A DNA stretch of 64,000 nucleotides from Peptococcaceae bacterium BICA1-7 (lineage in GTDB: Bacteria > Bacillota > Desulfotomaculia > Desulfotomaculales > Desulfocucumaceae). Positions 9,627 to 17,747 of the stretch are shown one piece after another. A program made the position numbers and the translations under genes. The stretch covers positions 248,001-312,000 of the forward strand of contig JUEB01000033.1 of the NCBI GenBank assembly GCA_000802095.1. The letters are read 5' to 3'. Numbering within the stretch: position 1 is the first letter of the stretch; every line of letters starts with the position of its first letter. A model generated the notes under the pieces. The model was not told the DNA's origin. It saw nothing but the letters and a program-made list of their open reading frames with translations, and did no database searches.

Positions 9627-9866
9627 CTACACGTAGGTATCCACTTTATGCAATGAGCCTCTGTCTCTGTCAGGCGAAGGAGTAGAGGAAGCCGAAGCTG
9701 AAGACCTGCTTACCGGCCGGATGGGCAGGTAGATATTGTCAGTCTGCTTTTTTTCAAAGCTATAGGCCACTATCAAATCCCAGGTCTTCATGCGCCCCAC
9801 CGTGTAGTTTTTATAGCCCCGGTGTAAAAGAAAATTTTGTATTGTTGATATCTGAATAGGAAGCAT
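9627..9866 (-). CDS. hypothetical small protein (79 aa)
   Basis: An unrecognised protein of 79 residues. The N-terminal half is ordered-looking (STIQNFLLHRGYKNYTVGRMKTWDLIVAYSF). The C-terminal half is Ser/Pro-rich and probably disordered. A good ribosome binding site (AGGAGGG, seven bases before the ATG) argues that it is a real gene. It is monocistronic and convergent with the tetR gene. No function is proposed. Confidence 0.55.
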   Translation of the reverse strand: MLPIQISTIQNFLLHRGYKNYTVGRMKTWDLIVAYSFEKKQTDNIYLPIRPVSRSSASASSTPSPDRDRGSLHKVDTYV

Positions 9867-9954
9867 AATATCCCTCCTGCAAAAGCTGTCTACTTATAAA
9901 TACTTTATAAGTTGCCGGTTTATGGAGGTGAAAAGAGAACTTTTTCATTTTTTT

Positions 9955-9983
9955 AGAAGGCCTTTTATTAGCCTTCTTTTTTC
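9955..9983 (+). terminator. orphan intrinsic terminator
   Basis: AGAAGGC, a nine-base loop, GCCTTCT and then TTTTTT form a terminator oriented to the right. The nearest rightward gene (tetR) ends 360 bases upstream, beyond an opposite-strand gene. It may end a long tetR transcript or a small RNA. The rest of the gap from 9867 to 10208 shows no gene. Confidence 0.65.
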
Positions 9984-10208
9984 AGGCCCATTATTTGCAT
10001 CATATTGATCCCAGTTAGCGGTATGCCGTGCAGCTGGATAAAAAGTTATCCGCCCCAAACCGGCAGTCTTCAGGCAGCATGAACATCCGGCGGCGTCATG
10101 AAAGATTGTTTATATAAATGACAGGGGTGTTCAATATGTGAATAGGGGAGGAGGTTTGGGGCGCAAAAGCTGATACGGCCCGGACTAAAAAGAAAGGGTG
10201 GTTTTGTT

Positions 10209-11321
10209 ATGATTAAATCAAGACTCTGTGAGCTGGTTGGAATAAGGTATCCCATTATCCAGGCGGGAATGGGACCCTTCGGGACCAATAAGCTGTGTGT
10301 GGCCTCCTCTAATGCAGGGGTGCTGGGACTAATCAGCTCCAGCGGCATCACTACCAGGGACAGCCAGAGGGAAATTTACGACTACTTCTGCCGAAGCGGC
10401 GGCGCTGACCCGGAGGCCGGCCCGGAAACTATTTTGAGGACTATATTTCAGCAGACCCTGGATCAGACCAGGGAATCACAGGGCATTTTCGGTATAAATG
10501 TTATGGTGGCGGCTGAAATGAGAGAGTCGGCGGAATTGATCGTCAAAACCATGATTAAGGCCCGGGAAGAGGACCCGGAAATGAAAAAGAGGTTCAGGGT
10601 ACTGGTGACCTCGGCCGGAGATCCCCTGCCCTGGGCGGGTGCAGTTAAAAAGACTGATCTGGTCTGGATGCACGTAATGCCGTCGGTCAAGGCCGCTCTG
10701 CGCTGCAAGAAGGCCGGTGTTGACGTGATCGTGGCCTCCGGCCATGAGGGGGGCTTCCATACTTCCTGGGAGCCGGTTCACTCCATGATACTGCTCCCTG
10801 CAGTGGTAGAGGCGGTTTCCGATGAGAAAACACTGGTGGTGGGGGCCGGGGGATTCTGCGATGGTAAAACACTGGCCGCGGCCCTGGTTATGGGGGCCGA
10901 TGGAGCCCAAATGGGCACAAGGTTTTTGGCCACCGAGGAAAGCGACTTTCATCAGATATGGAAAGAGGGCGTGGTGGCTGCCGGAGATCGGGGAACACTG
11001 GTGGCCCGCGGCTTTGTGGGACCGGCCCGCTGGCTGAAGACACCCCGTAGCGAGGAGCATGCCAGAAACACCCTTAAAAAGTCCCCCGGAGTGTTTCTGG
11101 GCACCCCTGACGACTATACCACCATTGATATGTCCCTGATAAATTTTGAGATTGAATCCATCAATGCTGTGTACAGGGGTGACAGGGACAAGGCTCTGCT
11201 TGCCGCCGGAGAATCGGCCCAGCGGGTTAATGATATGCCCGGGGTAAAGGATCTGGTGCAGGGGATAGTCACCGAGGCCGAAGACATTCTGAAAAGCGTC
11301 CGGACCAAATTGCTGGCCTGA
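10209..11321 (+). CDS. nitronate monooxygenase family flavoprotein (2-nitropropane dioxygenase-like)
   Basis: A 370-residue FMN-dependent TIM-barrel enzyme. The N-terminal GIRYPIIQAGMGPFGTNKLCVASSNAGVLG is the family start. The catalytic-region histidine is in ASGHEGGFHTS (about residues 177-187), and the phosphate-binding strand is GAGGFCDGKTLAAALVMGADGAQMGTRF. Proteins of this group detoxify alkyl nitronates or act as enoyl reductases of the FabK type, and sequence alone does not decide between these. The gene is monocistronic, with AAAGGG before the ATG. Confidence 0.85.
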   Translation: MIKSRLCELVGIRYPIIQAGMGPFGTNKLCVASSNAGVLGLISSSGITTRDSQREIYDYFCRSGGADPEAGPETILRTIFQQTLDQTRESQGIFGINVMVAAEMRESAELIVKTMIKAREEDPEMKKRFRVLVTSAGDPLPWAGAVKKTDLVWMHVMPSVKAALRCKKAGVDVIVASGHEGGFHTSWEPVHSMILLPAVVEAVSDEKTLVVGAGGFCDGKTLAAALVMGADGAQMGTRFLATEESDFHQIWKEGVVAAGDRGTLVARGFVGPARWLKTPRSEEHARNTLKKSPGVFLGTPDDYTTIDMSLINFEIESINAVYRGDRDKALLAAGESAQRVNDMPGVKDLVQGIVTEAEDILKSVRTKLLA

Positions 11322-11343
11322 GGATAATGGCGGCTTATATACT

Positions 11344-12495
11344 CTAATTATTAAATTTCACCGTAACGCTGACTACTTCCGGGTTGTTGCCCAGTCTTAA
11401 CGGGGGGCCCCAGGTTCCATAGCCTGATGATACAATGAGGTGATAGCCGCCTTTCTTAAGCATACCCCAATCCTGTTCGTATATTTTCCCTGTAATCAGG
11501 TTAAGGGGAAATACCTGCCCCACATGAGTATGACCGGATAGCTGCAGATCCACCCCGTTGGCCCGGGCGCTTTCCAGGTCAACGGGCTGGTGATCCAGCA
11601 GAATTAAGGGTAATGAAGAATCAACTTCCTTCACTAAGTCCTCCAGTTCCTTTCGGCCCTGCTGTCCCTGGCGCCTCAAGCTGTCCCTGCCTATTAGATA
11701 AAAACTTTCTTCAATCTTCAGGAAGCTGTCTTTTAAGACAGTTATTCCTGCGTCCTCAAGGTAGTTAGATAATTGACTATCATCGCTGCGGAGCTCGCGG
11801 TCATGGTTTCCTGGAACGGCGAATACTCCGTATTTTGCCGGCATACCATGCAAAACATCAGTTAACTGACGGGCTTCTTCCTGCTGCGCGGCTCCATTGG
11901 TAATGTCACCGGCAAGAAGAATTATATCCGGCTGAAGTTCATTCATAATTTTAACCATACTGTCGAGCCGCTGGATATCCATAACTTCCCCGAAATGAAT
12001 ATCGGAGATCATGGCAATTTTAAGCTGCTGCAGGGGGCCTGCATTTTTGTCCACCTCCAGGCCGTATTCTGTCACTACCGGGTGCCTGGAATTCCAGCCT
12101 CCGTAGGCCAGAATCAGCGCAACTGTTAATACAACTGCAGCGCCTGTAGCCAGAGGGGTTTTTTTATGTTCCTTAATTGCGGCAGGGATAAAACCTATGC
12201 CTTTATCAATAAGTCTCAGTGAATCAATAAGCAGGAGCAGTAAAAAGATATATGAAACCCCCACCATGGAGTAGCCTCCCCAGATGGTCAACCAGAGCCC
12301 GGCGGTGTCGGGCAGTAAGTCCTCGCCTATTTCCGCCGCCGGGAAGGAAAAGAACAGCAGGGAGAAAAAGCCCCCATATATTGTCCGGTAAAGGAGGGAG
12401 GTAGATTTGCCCAGGGCAAGCCACCCCCTCCGGCCTATGTAGTAACCCATGAATAAATATAACGATAAAAAGACAGTACTCAGGACACCCCACAT
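11344..12495 (-). CDS. membrane-anchored metallophosphoesterase
   Basis: A calcineurin-like phosphoesterase of 383 residues. The first 130 residues contain about four membrane segments. The catalytic domain then shows the metal motifs SDIHFG, GDITN, GNHD, LDHQP and GHTHVGQ in order. This architecture matches the YkuE/YaeI-type membrane phosphodiesterases. AAAGGAG lies ten bases from the ATG at 12495; a GTG six bases earlier is an alternative start. The physiological substrate (UDP-linked lipid precursor, nucleotide or phospholipid) is unknown. Confidence 0.88.
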   Translation of the reverse strand: MWGVLSTVFLSLYLFMGYYIGRRGWLALGKSTSLLYRTIYGGFFSLLFFSFPAAEIGEDLLPDTAGLWLTIWGGYSMVGVSYIFLLLLLIDSLRLIDKGIGFIPAAIKEHKKTPLATGAAVVLTVALILAYGGWNSRHPVVTEYGLEVDKNAGPLQQLKIAMISDIHFGEVMDIQRLDSMVKIMNELQPDIILLAGDITNGAAQQEEARQLTDVLHGMPAKYGVFAVPGNHDRELRSDDSQLSNYLEDAGITVLKDSFLKIEESFYLIGRDSLRRQGQQGRKELEDLVKEVDSSLPLILLDHQPVDLESARANGVDLQLSGHTHVGQVFPLNLITGKIYEQDWGMLKKGGYHLIVSSGYGTWGPPLRLGNNPEVVSVTVKFNN

Positions 12496-12501
12496 GCTCA
12501 C

Positions 12502-12892
12502 TATTCTCCTTTTTTGTTAACCGGGAACCGGATACACATTTTATTATAACTTGTTAATAATTGAAGTACAATTTTTTAAGAGAAACTAATATCAATGCTT
12601 GCTTTAGCCAAATACTATCTCAGTACCTGGCTAGTTTATGACATCAGGCTCAGGCTCAGTAATGCGGCCAAAATTCTAATCTGGTATGTTTAATAAAACC
12701 GGGCCAGTAAGGTTAAGAAGGCTGTTTTTTTAGCCCTCTTTTTATCTTTAATAGGTCAATGGTTAGAGCAGAAGGTTATTCTGAAACTGCACATTAAAGA
12801 TAGGAGAAGAAGTGGAGTTTATATATATACCAAATTTTTACATGCCTAAGGGAGTCATAGATCTTGTCAGTATGTATTAACTTAATGACTAC
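12502..12892. other. intergenic stretch with an orphan terminator-like hairpin
   Basis: No gene is seen in the 567 bases between the phosphoesterase and HD-GYP genes. At 12716-12744, AAGAAGGCT, a T-rich loop, AGCCCTCT and TTTTTATC resemble a rightward intrinsic terminator with one mismatch. It is strikingly similar to the orphan terminator at 9955-9983. No upstream rightward gene exists, so a short RNA is possible but unproven. Confidence 0.4.
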
Positions 12893-12921
12893 TTGCATTA
12901 TATATAAAAGAGCGTTATACT
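12893..12921 (+). promoter_or_regulatory. sigma-A promoter of the HD-GYP gene
   Basis: TTGCAT (12893-12898), a 17-base spacer and TATACT (12916-12921). The predicted leader before the ATG at 13063 is about 135 bases, AT-rich, with no recognised riboswitch. Confidence 0.65.
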
Positions 12922-13062
12922 AATGGGGTAATTAGTCCATGTAGAGTTTATCAGGCAACTTTTTTTGTCAGAATTAAATGTTTAACATTTACATAAATCA
13001 TAAAATATGAAGAAACTTAAATCTTTTTAAGTTTACAAAAACACCTTTGAGGGTGGTGTGGA

Positions 13063-14199
13063 ATGAGAAGGATACCTTGTGATTTTTTAGTGCCTGGAAT
13101 GGAAGTGGCCAGCAGCATTTACAATGTTGATGGCAGGGTTTTACTTGCCAGGGGAGCAAAATTAAATGATTTTTACATAAGGCGGCTGGCGCAAAAAGGC
13201 TTTACTTCAATATACATAGAGGAAGAGATCTCAAGGGATATCTATGTAAGTGATGTTGTGCTTAGCGAAACCAGGATGAAGGCAGCTGCAGAAATTAAAA
13301 AAACAACAGCCAAAGTGTGCTCTAGTCTGATTAACAAGAACACTATTAATATGAAAGCTATAAAATCAAGTATAACTGATATAATTAACCAAATAATGGA
13401 AAATAAAAATATAATTTATGATTTAATTGATGTCAGGACAGTCGATGATTATTTATTTTCTCATTGTGTAAATGTATGCGTTTTATCAGTGCTGACCGGC
13501 ATGGCGATGAATTACAATTATGATCAATTGGAGCAGCTGGCGGTAGGGGCATTATTACATGACCTGGGAAAGGCCCTGGTGCCTCCGCATATTCTGAATA
13601 AGCCCGGGAGGCTGTCTGATTCAGAGTTTGCCGAGATAAAAAAGCATCCCTCCCATTCGCTGGAGCTTCTCCGGTCCAATCCCGGCATCAGCAGTGTCTC
13701 ACGGGTTATCGCCTATGAACACCATGAAAAGTACAACGGGGAGGGCTATCCATTAAATAAAGCCGGCCATGAAATACAGGAAATGTCCCAGATAGTAGGT
13801 ATGGTTGACATGTATGACGCCATAACAGCCAACAGGTGTTATAGGGAGGCTATGCCGGCCAACGAGGCTTATGAATTGATCTCGGCGTCAGGAGATCTTT
13901 ATTTCAGATATGATATTGTAAAAAGCTTTTTATCCAAAATATCGGCTTATCCATCAGGCAGTTTTGTTCAGCTCAGCACCGATCAGATTGCTATAGTTGT
14001 AAGTAATTCAGCCAACTCCCCAACCACTCCCATGGTGAGGCTATTGATGGAGCCGGACGGGATAGCTATAAATCCTTTTCGTGAAATAGATCTGGCCGGT
14101 CAGACCAAAATAGTAATAAAACGTATCTTAAGAGAAAAAGAGGTTCAGGGGGTTATTGAGAGGGTGCAGTATGAAAGATTGACGGGGACCGGATATTAA
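13063..14199 (+). CDS. HD-GYP domain protein, putative cyclic-di-GMP phosphodiesterase
   Basis: A 378-residue protein. An N-terminal region (1-60) resembles the DUF3391-like or PilZ-like lead-in of HD-GYP proteins. The HD-GYP domain spans about 120-280, with the metal pair His166-Asp167 (HDLGK), the KHPSHS motif and the signature HHEKYNGEGYP at 220-230. A C-terminal beta-rich tail follows. All main catalytic residues are present, so hydrolysis of c-di-GMP is likely. This fits the c-di-GMP riboswitch and PilZ protein near 46 kb. GAGGGTGG precedes the ATG. Confidence 0.9.
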   Translation: MRRIPCDFLVPGMEVASSIYNVDGRVLLARGAKLNDFYIRRLAQKGFTSIYIEEEISRDIYVSDVVLSETRMKAAAEIKKTTAKVCSSLINKNTINMKAIKSSITDIINQIMENKNIIYDLIDVRTVDDYLFSHCVNVCVLSVLTGMAMNYNYDQLEQLAVGALLHDLGKALVPPHILNKPGRLSDSEFAEIKKHPSHSLELLRSNPGISSVSRVIAYEHHEKYNGEGYPLNKAGHEIQEMSQIVGMVDMYDAITANRCYREAMPANEAYELISASGDLYFRYDIVKSFLSKISAYPSGSFVQLSTDQIAIVVSNSANSPTTPMVRLLMEPDGIAINPFREIDLAGQTKIVIKRILREKEVQGVIERVQYERLTGTGY

Positions 14200-14254
14200 A
14201 TATTTTGCTGGTGAGGCGATCCCACCAGACGCCCTTGAGCTTCTGGGCTGTTAG

Positions 14255-14280
14255 GGGCAATTATATTGATATAATTGCCC
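14255..14280. repeat. perfect 26-base palindrome
   Basis: GGGCAATTATAT and ATATAATTGCCC flank a two-base centre. There is no T-tract, and the loop is too small for a good terminator, so it could be a protein-binding site. It lies between the HD-GYP gene and the convergent receptor gene. Confidence 0.5.
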
Positions 14281-14360
14281 GTGAGCTGATAAAGATCAGA
14301 AAGAATGAAGAAAACAAAAAGCAGTAAAAATATAGTCAGGAACACTCCCGGGTAAGTCCC

Positions 14361-15191
14361 CTATAACTTGGCTGCTACTCCCGCCATGATCTCAGAAAGG
14401 CTTAGCATTTCTTCCACCTGGGCGTTTATTTCCTGTATGGCTGCTGCCTGCTCCTGGCTGGCATCAAGGGCAACCGCAGCTTTTTCGGTGGCATGAGAGG
14501 TGGCTTCTTCAATTTTTTGGGTTAATCCACGAATTAGATCAGCGGTCTCCTTGGAACTATCGGACAGCTTTCTTATTTCCACCGCCACCACACCGAATCC
14601 ACGGCCGGCCTCACCGGCACGGGCCGCCTCTATAGCCGCGTTTAGTCCCAGCATCTTGGTTTGTGAGGCAATATGAGTTATTGCGTCAAGCACCTTATTG
14701 ATCTCGCCTGACAGATGAGCTATGCCCTGTATCTCTTCCTGCAGATCACTGTTATTGGTATGGATATCACCTGCCGCCGTGGCGGTGTGCGCGGTGGCCT
14801 GACTGACTTCGGTCAGGCCCTGCTTAAAATTGCCCACTGCCTCTCTTACGGTGAATGCGTTGTCACGGGTTGCGGCCATTCCATAGGTTCCCACAACCCT
14901 GTCCGGTTCATCATCGTCAAAAACCGGAAAACAGGACACCTTTAGCGGAACCCCGTACAGGGAGGGGGGAAGCTCAACACTAATTGGCTGCTTGCTCTGA
15001 ATTACCTTGTAGGCAGCGCCATTCTCGTTAAATTCCAGCCCCGGCTTGGCAAAGGGAACCACAGTGTTATGCTCATATACCATAAGGAATTTGGTTAAAT
15101 CAGTAGTATAAAACCCCATTTTTTCACCGACAAACAGCGTGGCTACCTCTGGCGCTATAGAGGCAAAACTATCAAGAAATTTACTTCCCAC
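14361..15191 (-). CDS. short soluble methyl-accepting chemotaxis-type protein
   Basis: A 276-residue protein with no transmembrane segments. Residues 1-110 form a small sensor region (Cache/PAS-like, [17 protein letters not shown]...[12 protein letters not shown]). Residues 125-276 are a truncated MCP signalling domain with the hairpin tip [30 protein letters not shown]. The signalling domain is about half the usual length and ends just after the tip return helix, so it may signal through a different adaptor or modulate other receptors. The start is GTG with AAAGGAGG upstream. It is a single gene. Confidence 0.85.
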   Translation of the reverse strand: MGSKFLDSFASIAPEVATLFVGEKMGFYTTDLTKFLMVYEHNTVVPFAKPGLEFNENGAAYKVIQSKQPISVELPPSLYGVPLKVSCFPVFDDDEPDRVVGTYGMAATRDNAFTVREAVGNFKQGLTEVSQATAHTATAAGDIHTNNSDLQEEIQGIAHLSGEINKVLDAITHIASQTKMLGLNAAIEAARAGEAGRGFGVVAVEIRKLSDSSKETADLIRGLTQKIEEATSHATEKAAVALDASQEQAAAIQEINAQVEEMLSLSEIMAGVAAKL

Positions 15192-15340
15192 TGGTCTTCC
15201 TCCTTTGGATGCTGTTGATACATTTTGTATATTAAATCATTGCTGATGAATTTGGGTTGTATACAGAAAGTTCTTAATGGTAAATTTTTGACTATTTTCT
15301 ACAAAAAACATGAATATCCTTCCTGATTTAGGATTATTTT

Positions 15341-15385
15341 ATAAGTTAAAGGGCTGTGTCAAAAGCTAATTTTTTGACACAACCC
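15341..15385 (-). terminator. terminator of the 4-hydroxybutyryl-CoA dehydratase operon
   Basis: On the minus strand, GGGTTGTGTCAAAA pairs with TTTTGACACAGCCC across a short loop and is followed by TTTAACTTAT. It lies directly after the crotonase stop at 15401. Confidence 0.75.
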
Positions 15386-15400
15386 CTGGTTAGTTTGTCT

Positions 15401-16180
15401 TTACCGGCCTTTAAAATCGGCCTTCCTCTTTTCAAGGAAAGCAGCGGTTCCCTCAATACGGTCTTCTGTGGAAAAGGCTATTGTCTGGGCATATTTCTCA
15501 AACAGGAGCCCGGAGTATATGTCTGTGTTGGCCCCTATATTTATTGCGGCCTTGGCCAGACCAACCGCCACCGGGCCTTTGGCTATAATCTTAAGGGCAG
15601 TTTCTTTGGCTGCCGTCAGCAAGTCCTCCGGGTTTTCCACCACTTTATTGACCAGCCCTATTTCCCTGGCCTCCACGGCGCTTATGATGTCCCCGGTGAA
15701 AATAAGCTCCTTGGCCTTGCCCATGCCCACAATTCTCTGCAGTCTCTGAGTGCCCCCGGCTCCCGGTATAATACCGAGGTTAACCTCGGGCTGGCCGAAT
15801 TTGGACCGGCTGGTGGCGATCCTTATATCACAGGACAGGGCCAGCTCACAGCCCCCTCCCAGGGCAAAGCCGTCAATGGCGGCAATGACAGGCCTGTCAA
15901 GGTTTTCAATATCGTTTAGGGAGTCCTGGGCCTCGCCCTTTAATACCTCCAGAGTCTCCCTCTCATTCAGGGAGCGGATATCGGCGCCGGATGCAAAGGC
16001 CTTGCCTCCCGCCCCGGTTATTATGACCACCCTTATATCCTTATCAAAGCGGCACTCTCTTATGGCGCCGCGGATTTCTGCCCAGGTCCGGGGGTCCAGG
16101 GCGTTTCGCACCTCGGGCCGGTTTAGGGTTATTACCGCTATCTTACCGTCTCTCTCCAGCAGAAGGTTTTTATATTCCAT
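15401..16180 (-). CDS. enoyl-CoA hydratase (crotonase)
   Basis: A 259-residue crotonase. The oxyanion loop is GKAFASGADI. Both catalytic glutamates are present, in GGGCELALSCD and in QPEVNLGIIPGAGGTQ, so true hydration of 2-enoyl-CoA (for example crotonyl-CoA to 3-hydroxybutyryl-CoA) is likely. It is the last gene of the minus-strand operon dehydratase - Cys protein - thiolase - crotonase, 27 bases after the thiolase. It would act on the crotonyl-CoA made by the dehydratase. Confidence 0.92.
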   Translation of the reverse strand: MEYKNLLLERDGKIAVITLNRPEVRNALDPRTWAEIRGAIRECRFDKDIRVVIITGAGGKAFASGADIRSLNERETLEVLKGEAQDSLNDIENLDRPVIAAIDGFALGGGCELALSCDIRIATSRSKFGQPEVNLGIIPGAGGTQRLQRIVGMGKAKELIFTGDIISAVEAREIGLVNKVVENPEDLLTAAKETALKIIAKGPVAVGLAKAAINIGANTDIYSGLLFEKYAQTIAFSTEDRIEGTAAFLEKRKADFKGR

Positions 16181-16207
16181 CGGTTCGATCTTCTCCTTAT
16201 CAGTTAA

Positions 16208-17398
16208 TCACAGGTTTTCTATTACCGCAGCCATTCCCTGCCCTCCGCCTGTACACAGGGTAGACAGCCCCAGGCGGGCATTTCTCCGCTTCAGCTCATA
16301 GATCAGCGATACTGAAATCCTGCACCCGGTGGCGCCCAGGGGGTGACCCAGGGCGATGGCGCCGCCGTTGACGTTGGTCCGGTCAATATCCATCTCCAGC
16401 TCCCTGATACAGGCCAGGGACTGTGAGGCGAAGGCCTCATTTAATTCTATCAGGTCAATATCACTTAGCTGTAGATTAAGCTTTCCGAGCAGCTTCCTGA
16501 CCGCAGGCACAGGGCCTATGCCCATATATCGCGGGCTAACGCCAACGGCGCTGAAACCCAGCACCCGGGCTATGGGAGTCAGGCCCAGCTCTTTAACAGC
16601 ACTGCCCGACGCCAGAATCATAGCCGCCGCCCCATCATTCCTGCCGCAGGAATTTCCCGCCGTAACAGTGCCTTCGGGCTTAAAGGCAGGCTTTAGCCTG
16701 GCCAGTGCCTCCAGTGTGGTCTCCGGGCGGCCATGCTCGTCAGTGTCAAAAACACTGGCTTTTTTCTTGAATACTACCTCAACGGGGACTATCTCATCTT
16801 TGAACTTACCCCCGGCAATTGCTTTGGCGGCCAGCTGCTGACTGCGCAGGGCATATTTATCCTGGTCCTCGCGGGAAATATTGTATTTCTCAGCAACATT
16901 TTCAGCAGTTATGCCCATGCCAAGGTCAGGACCGTATATTTCCACCGGCTGGGCACGGCTGGCCCCTTCGGTGTTGGAGTCCACCAGCTGGGCAGGTCCG
17001 TCTCCCCACCTGATGTTGCGCATATAGTGGGGAGATCTGCTCATGATCTCCGCGCCGCCTACAGCCAGAATATTGGCATCCCCGGCAATTATGCGGAGAT
17101 AGCCGCTGTACATGGCCTCCATGGCCGACGAGCACAGGCGGTTGATGGTATAGGCAGGCACCTCCTCGGGCACTCCCGCCCTTAAGGAGGCAACCCTGGC
17201 CATATTGGCCGACTCAGTGCTCTGGCGGACCTCTCCCATGATCACTTCGTCCACCTGGCCGGGGTTAAGGGCGGCTCTTCTCAGGGCCTCTTTGATAACA
17301 ACAGACCCCAGCTCTCCGGTGGTGTACAGGCGAAGGCTGCCGCCATAGCGGCCTATGGCTGTGCGAACTCCGCTTACAATAAAAACATGTTCCTCCAT
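16208..17398 (-). CDS. acetyl-CoA C-acetyltransferase (thiolase)
   Basis: A 396-residue thiolase. The nucleophilic cysteine is in TINRLCSSAMEA (about Cys90). The NEAFASQS, GGAIALGHPLGATG and LCTGGGQG motifs carry the catalytic His and second Cys. It cleaves or forms acetoacetyl-CoA and related 3-ketoacyl-CoAs. It is third in the dehydratase operon under the sigma-54 promoter at 19303. No 3-hydroxyacyl-CoA dehydrogenase was seen in the window, so that step must be encoded elsewhere. The start ATG follows AGGAGG. Confidence 0.93.
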   Translation of the reverse strand: MEEHVFIVSGVRTAIGRYGGSLRLYTTGELGSVVIKEALRRAALNPGQVDEVIMGEVRQSTESANMARVASLRAGVPEEVPAYTINRLCSSAMEAMYSGYLRIIAGDANILAVGGAEIMSRSPHYMRNIRWGDGPAQLVDSNTEGASRAQPVEIYGPDLGMGITAENVAEKYNISREDQDKYALRSQQLAAKAIAGGKFKDEIVPVEVVFKKKASVFDTDEHGRPETTLEALARLKPAFKPEGTVTAGNSCGRNDGAAAMILASGSAVKELGLTPIARVLGFSAVGVSPRYMGIGPVPAVRKLLGKLNLQLSDIDLIELNEAFASQSLACIRELEMDIDRTNVNGGAIALGHPLGATGCRISVSLIYELKRRNARLGLSTLCTGGGQGMAAVIENL

Positions 17399-17427
17399 TT
17401 TGTAACCTCCTGTGGATGCATTTAAAG

Positions 17428-17742
17428 TCAGTTAATTGGAATAAACTTCTCCTCTATTTCATTTATCTTTCTAAGTAGAGTGTCAACCAATTCTTCCTGG
17501 GACACCTCCCAGGCGTCAATGCTGAGGCCGGCCACCACAATGGCTTTGCCGCTCCAGCCCTCTGCTGTCCGGGGATTTACACACTGGCGGGGGCAGCCGT
17601 TTATGAAAAGTGACAGATCCGGGTCAGTGCCCGGGCTAAAAGGGTATACAGGCTTCCCAAGCCTCTTGACAATTTGCTTTACCAGGGCCTCCCGGTCTAT
17701 TTCAGGATTGCACCCTCCACAATATATGGCCGTGATTTTCAA
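17428..17742 (-). CDS. small Cys-rich protein of unknown function (CGGC / GCPRQC motifs)
   Basis: A 104-residue protein between the dehydratase and thiolase genes. It has CGGCNPEIDR near the N-terminus and INGCPRQC near the middle, four cysteines suited to a metal or redox role. The translation start appears to be TTG with GGGAGG ten bases upstream, only five bases after the dehydratase stop. I do not know its function. The context suggests a role in supplying, protecting or reactivating the Fe-S/flavin dehydratase, which is inference only. Confidence 0.75.
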   Translation of the reverse strand: MKITAIYCGGCNPEIDREALVKQIVKRLGKPVYPFSPGTDPDLSLFINGCPRQCVNPRTAEGWSGKAIVVAGLSIDAWEVSQEELVDTLLRKINEIEEKFIPIN

Positions 17743-17747
17743 GAATT

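Noticed and set aside
10476-11060. Long antisense frame inside the nitronate monooxygenase-like gene
   Set aside because: His/Pro/Gly-rich shadow of a well-supported gene on the opposite strand.
14200-14330. Possible short remnant frame ending IIARELIKIRKNEENKKQ after the HD-GYP gene
   Set aside because: No start codon with a binding site and it contains the 26-base palindrome; too short to support.
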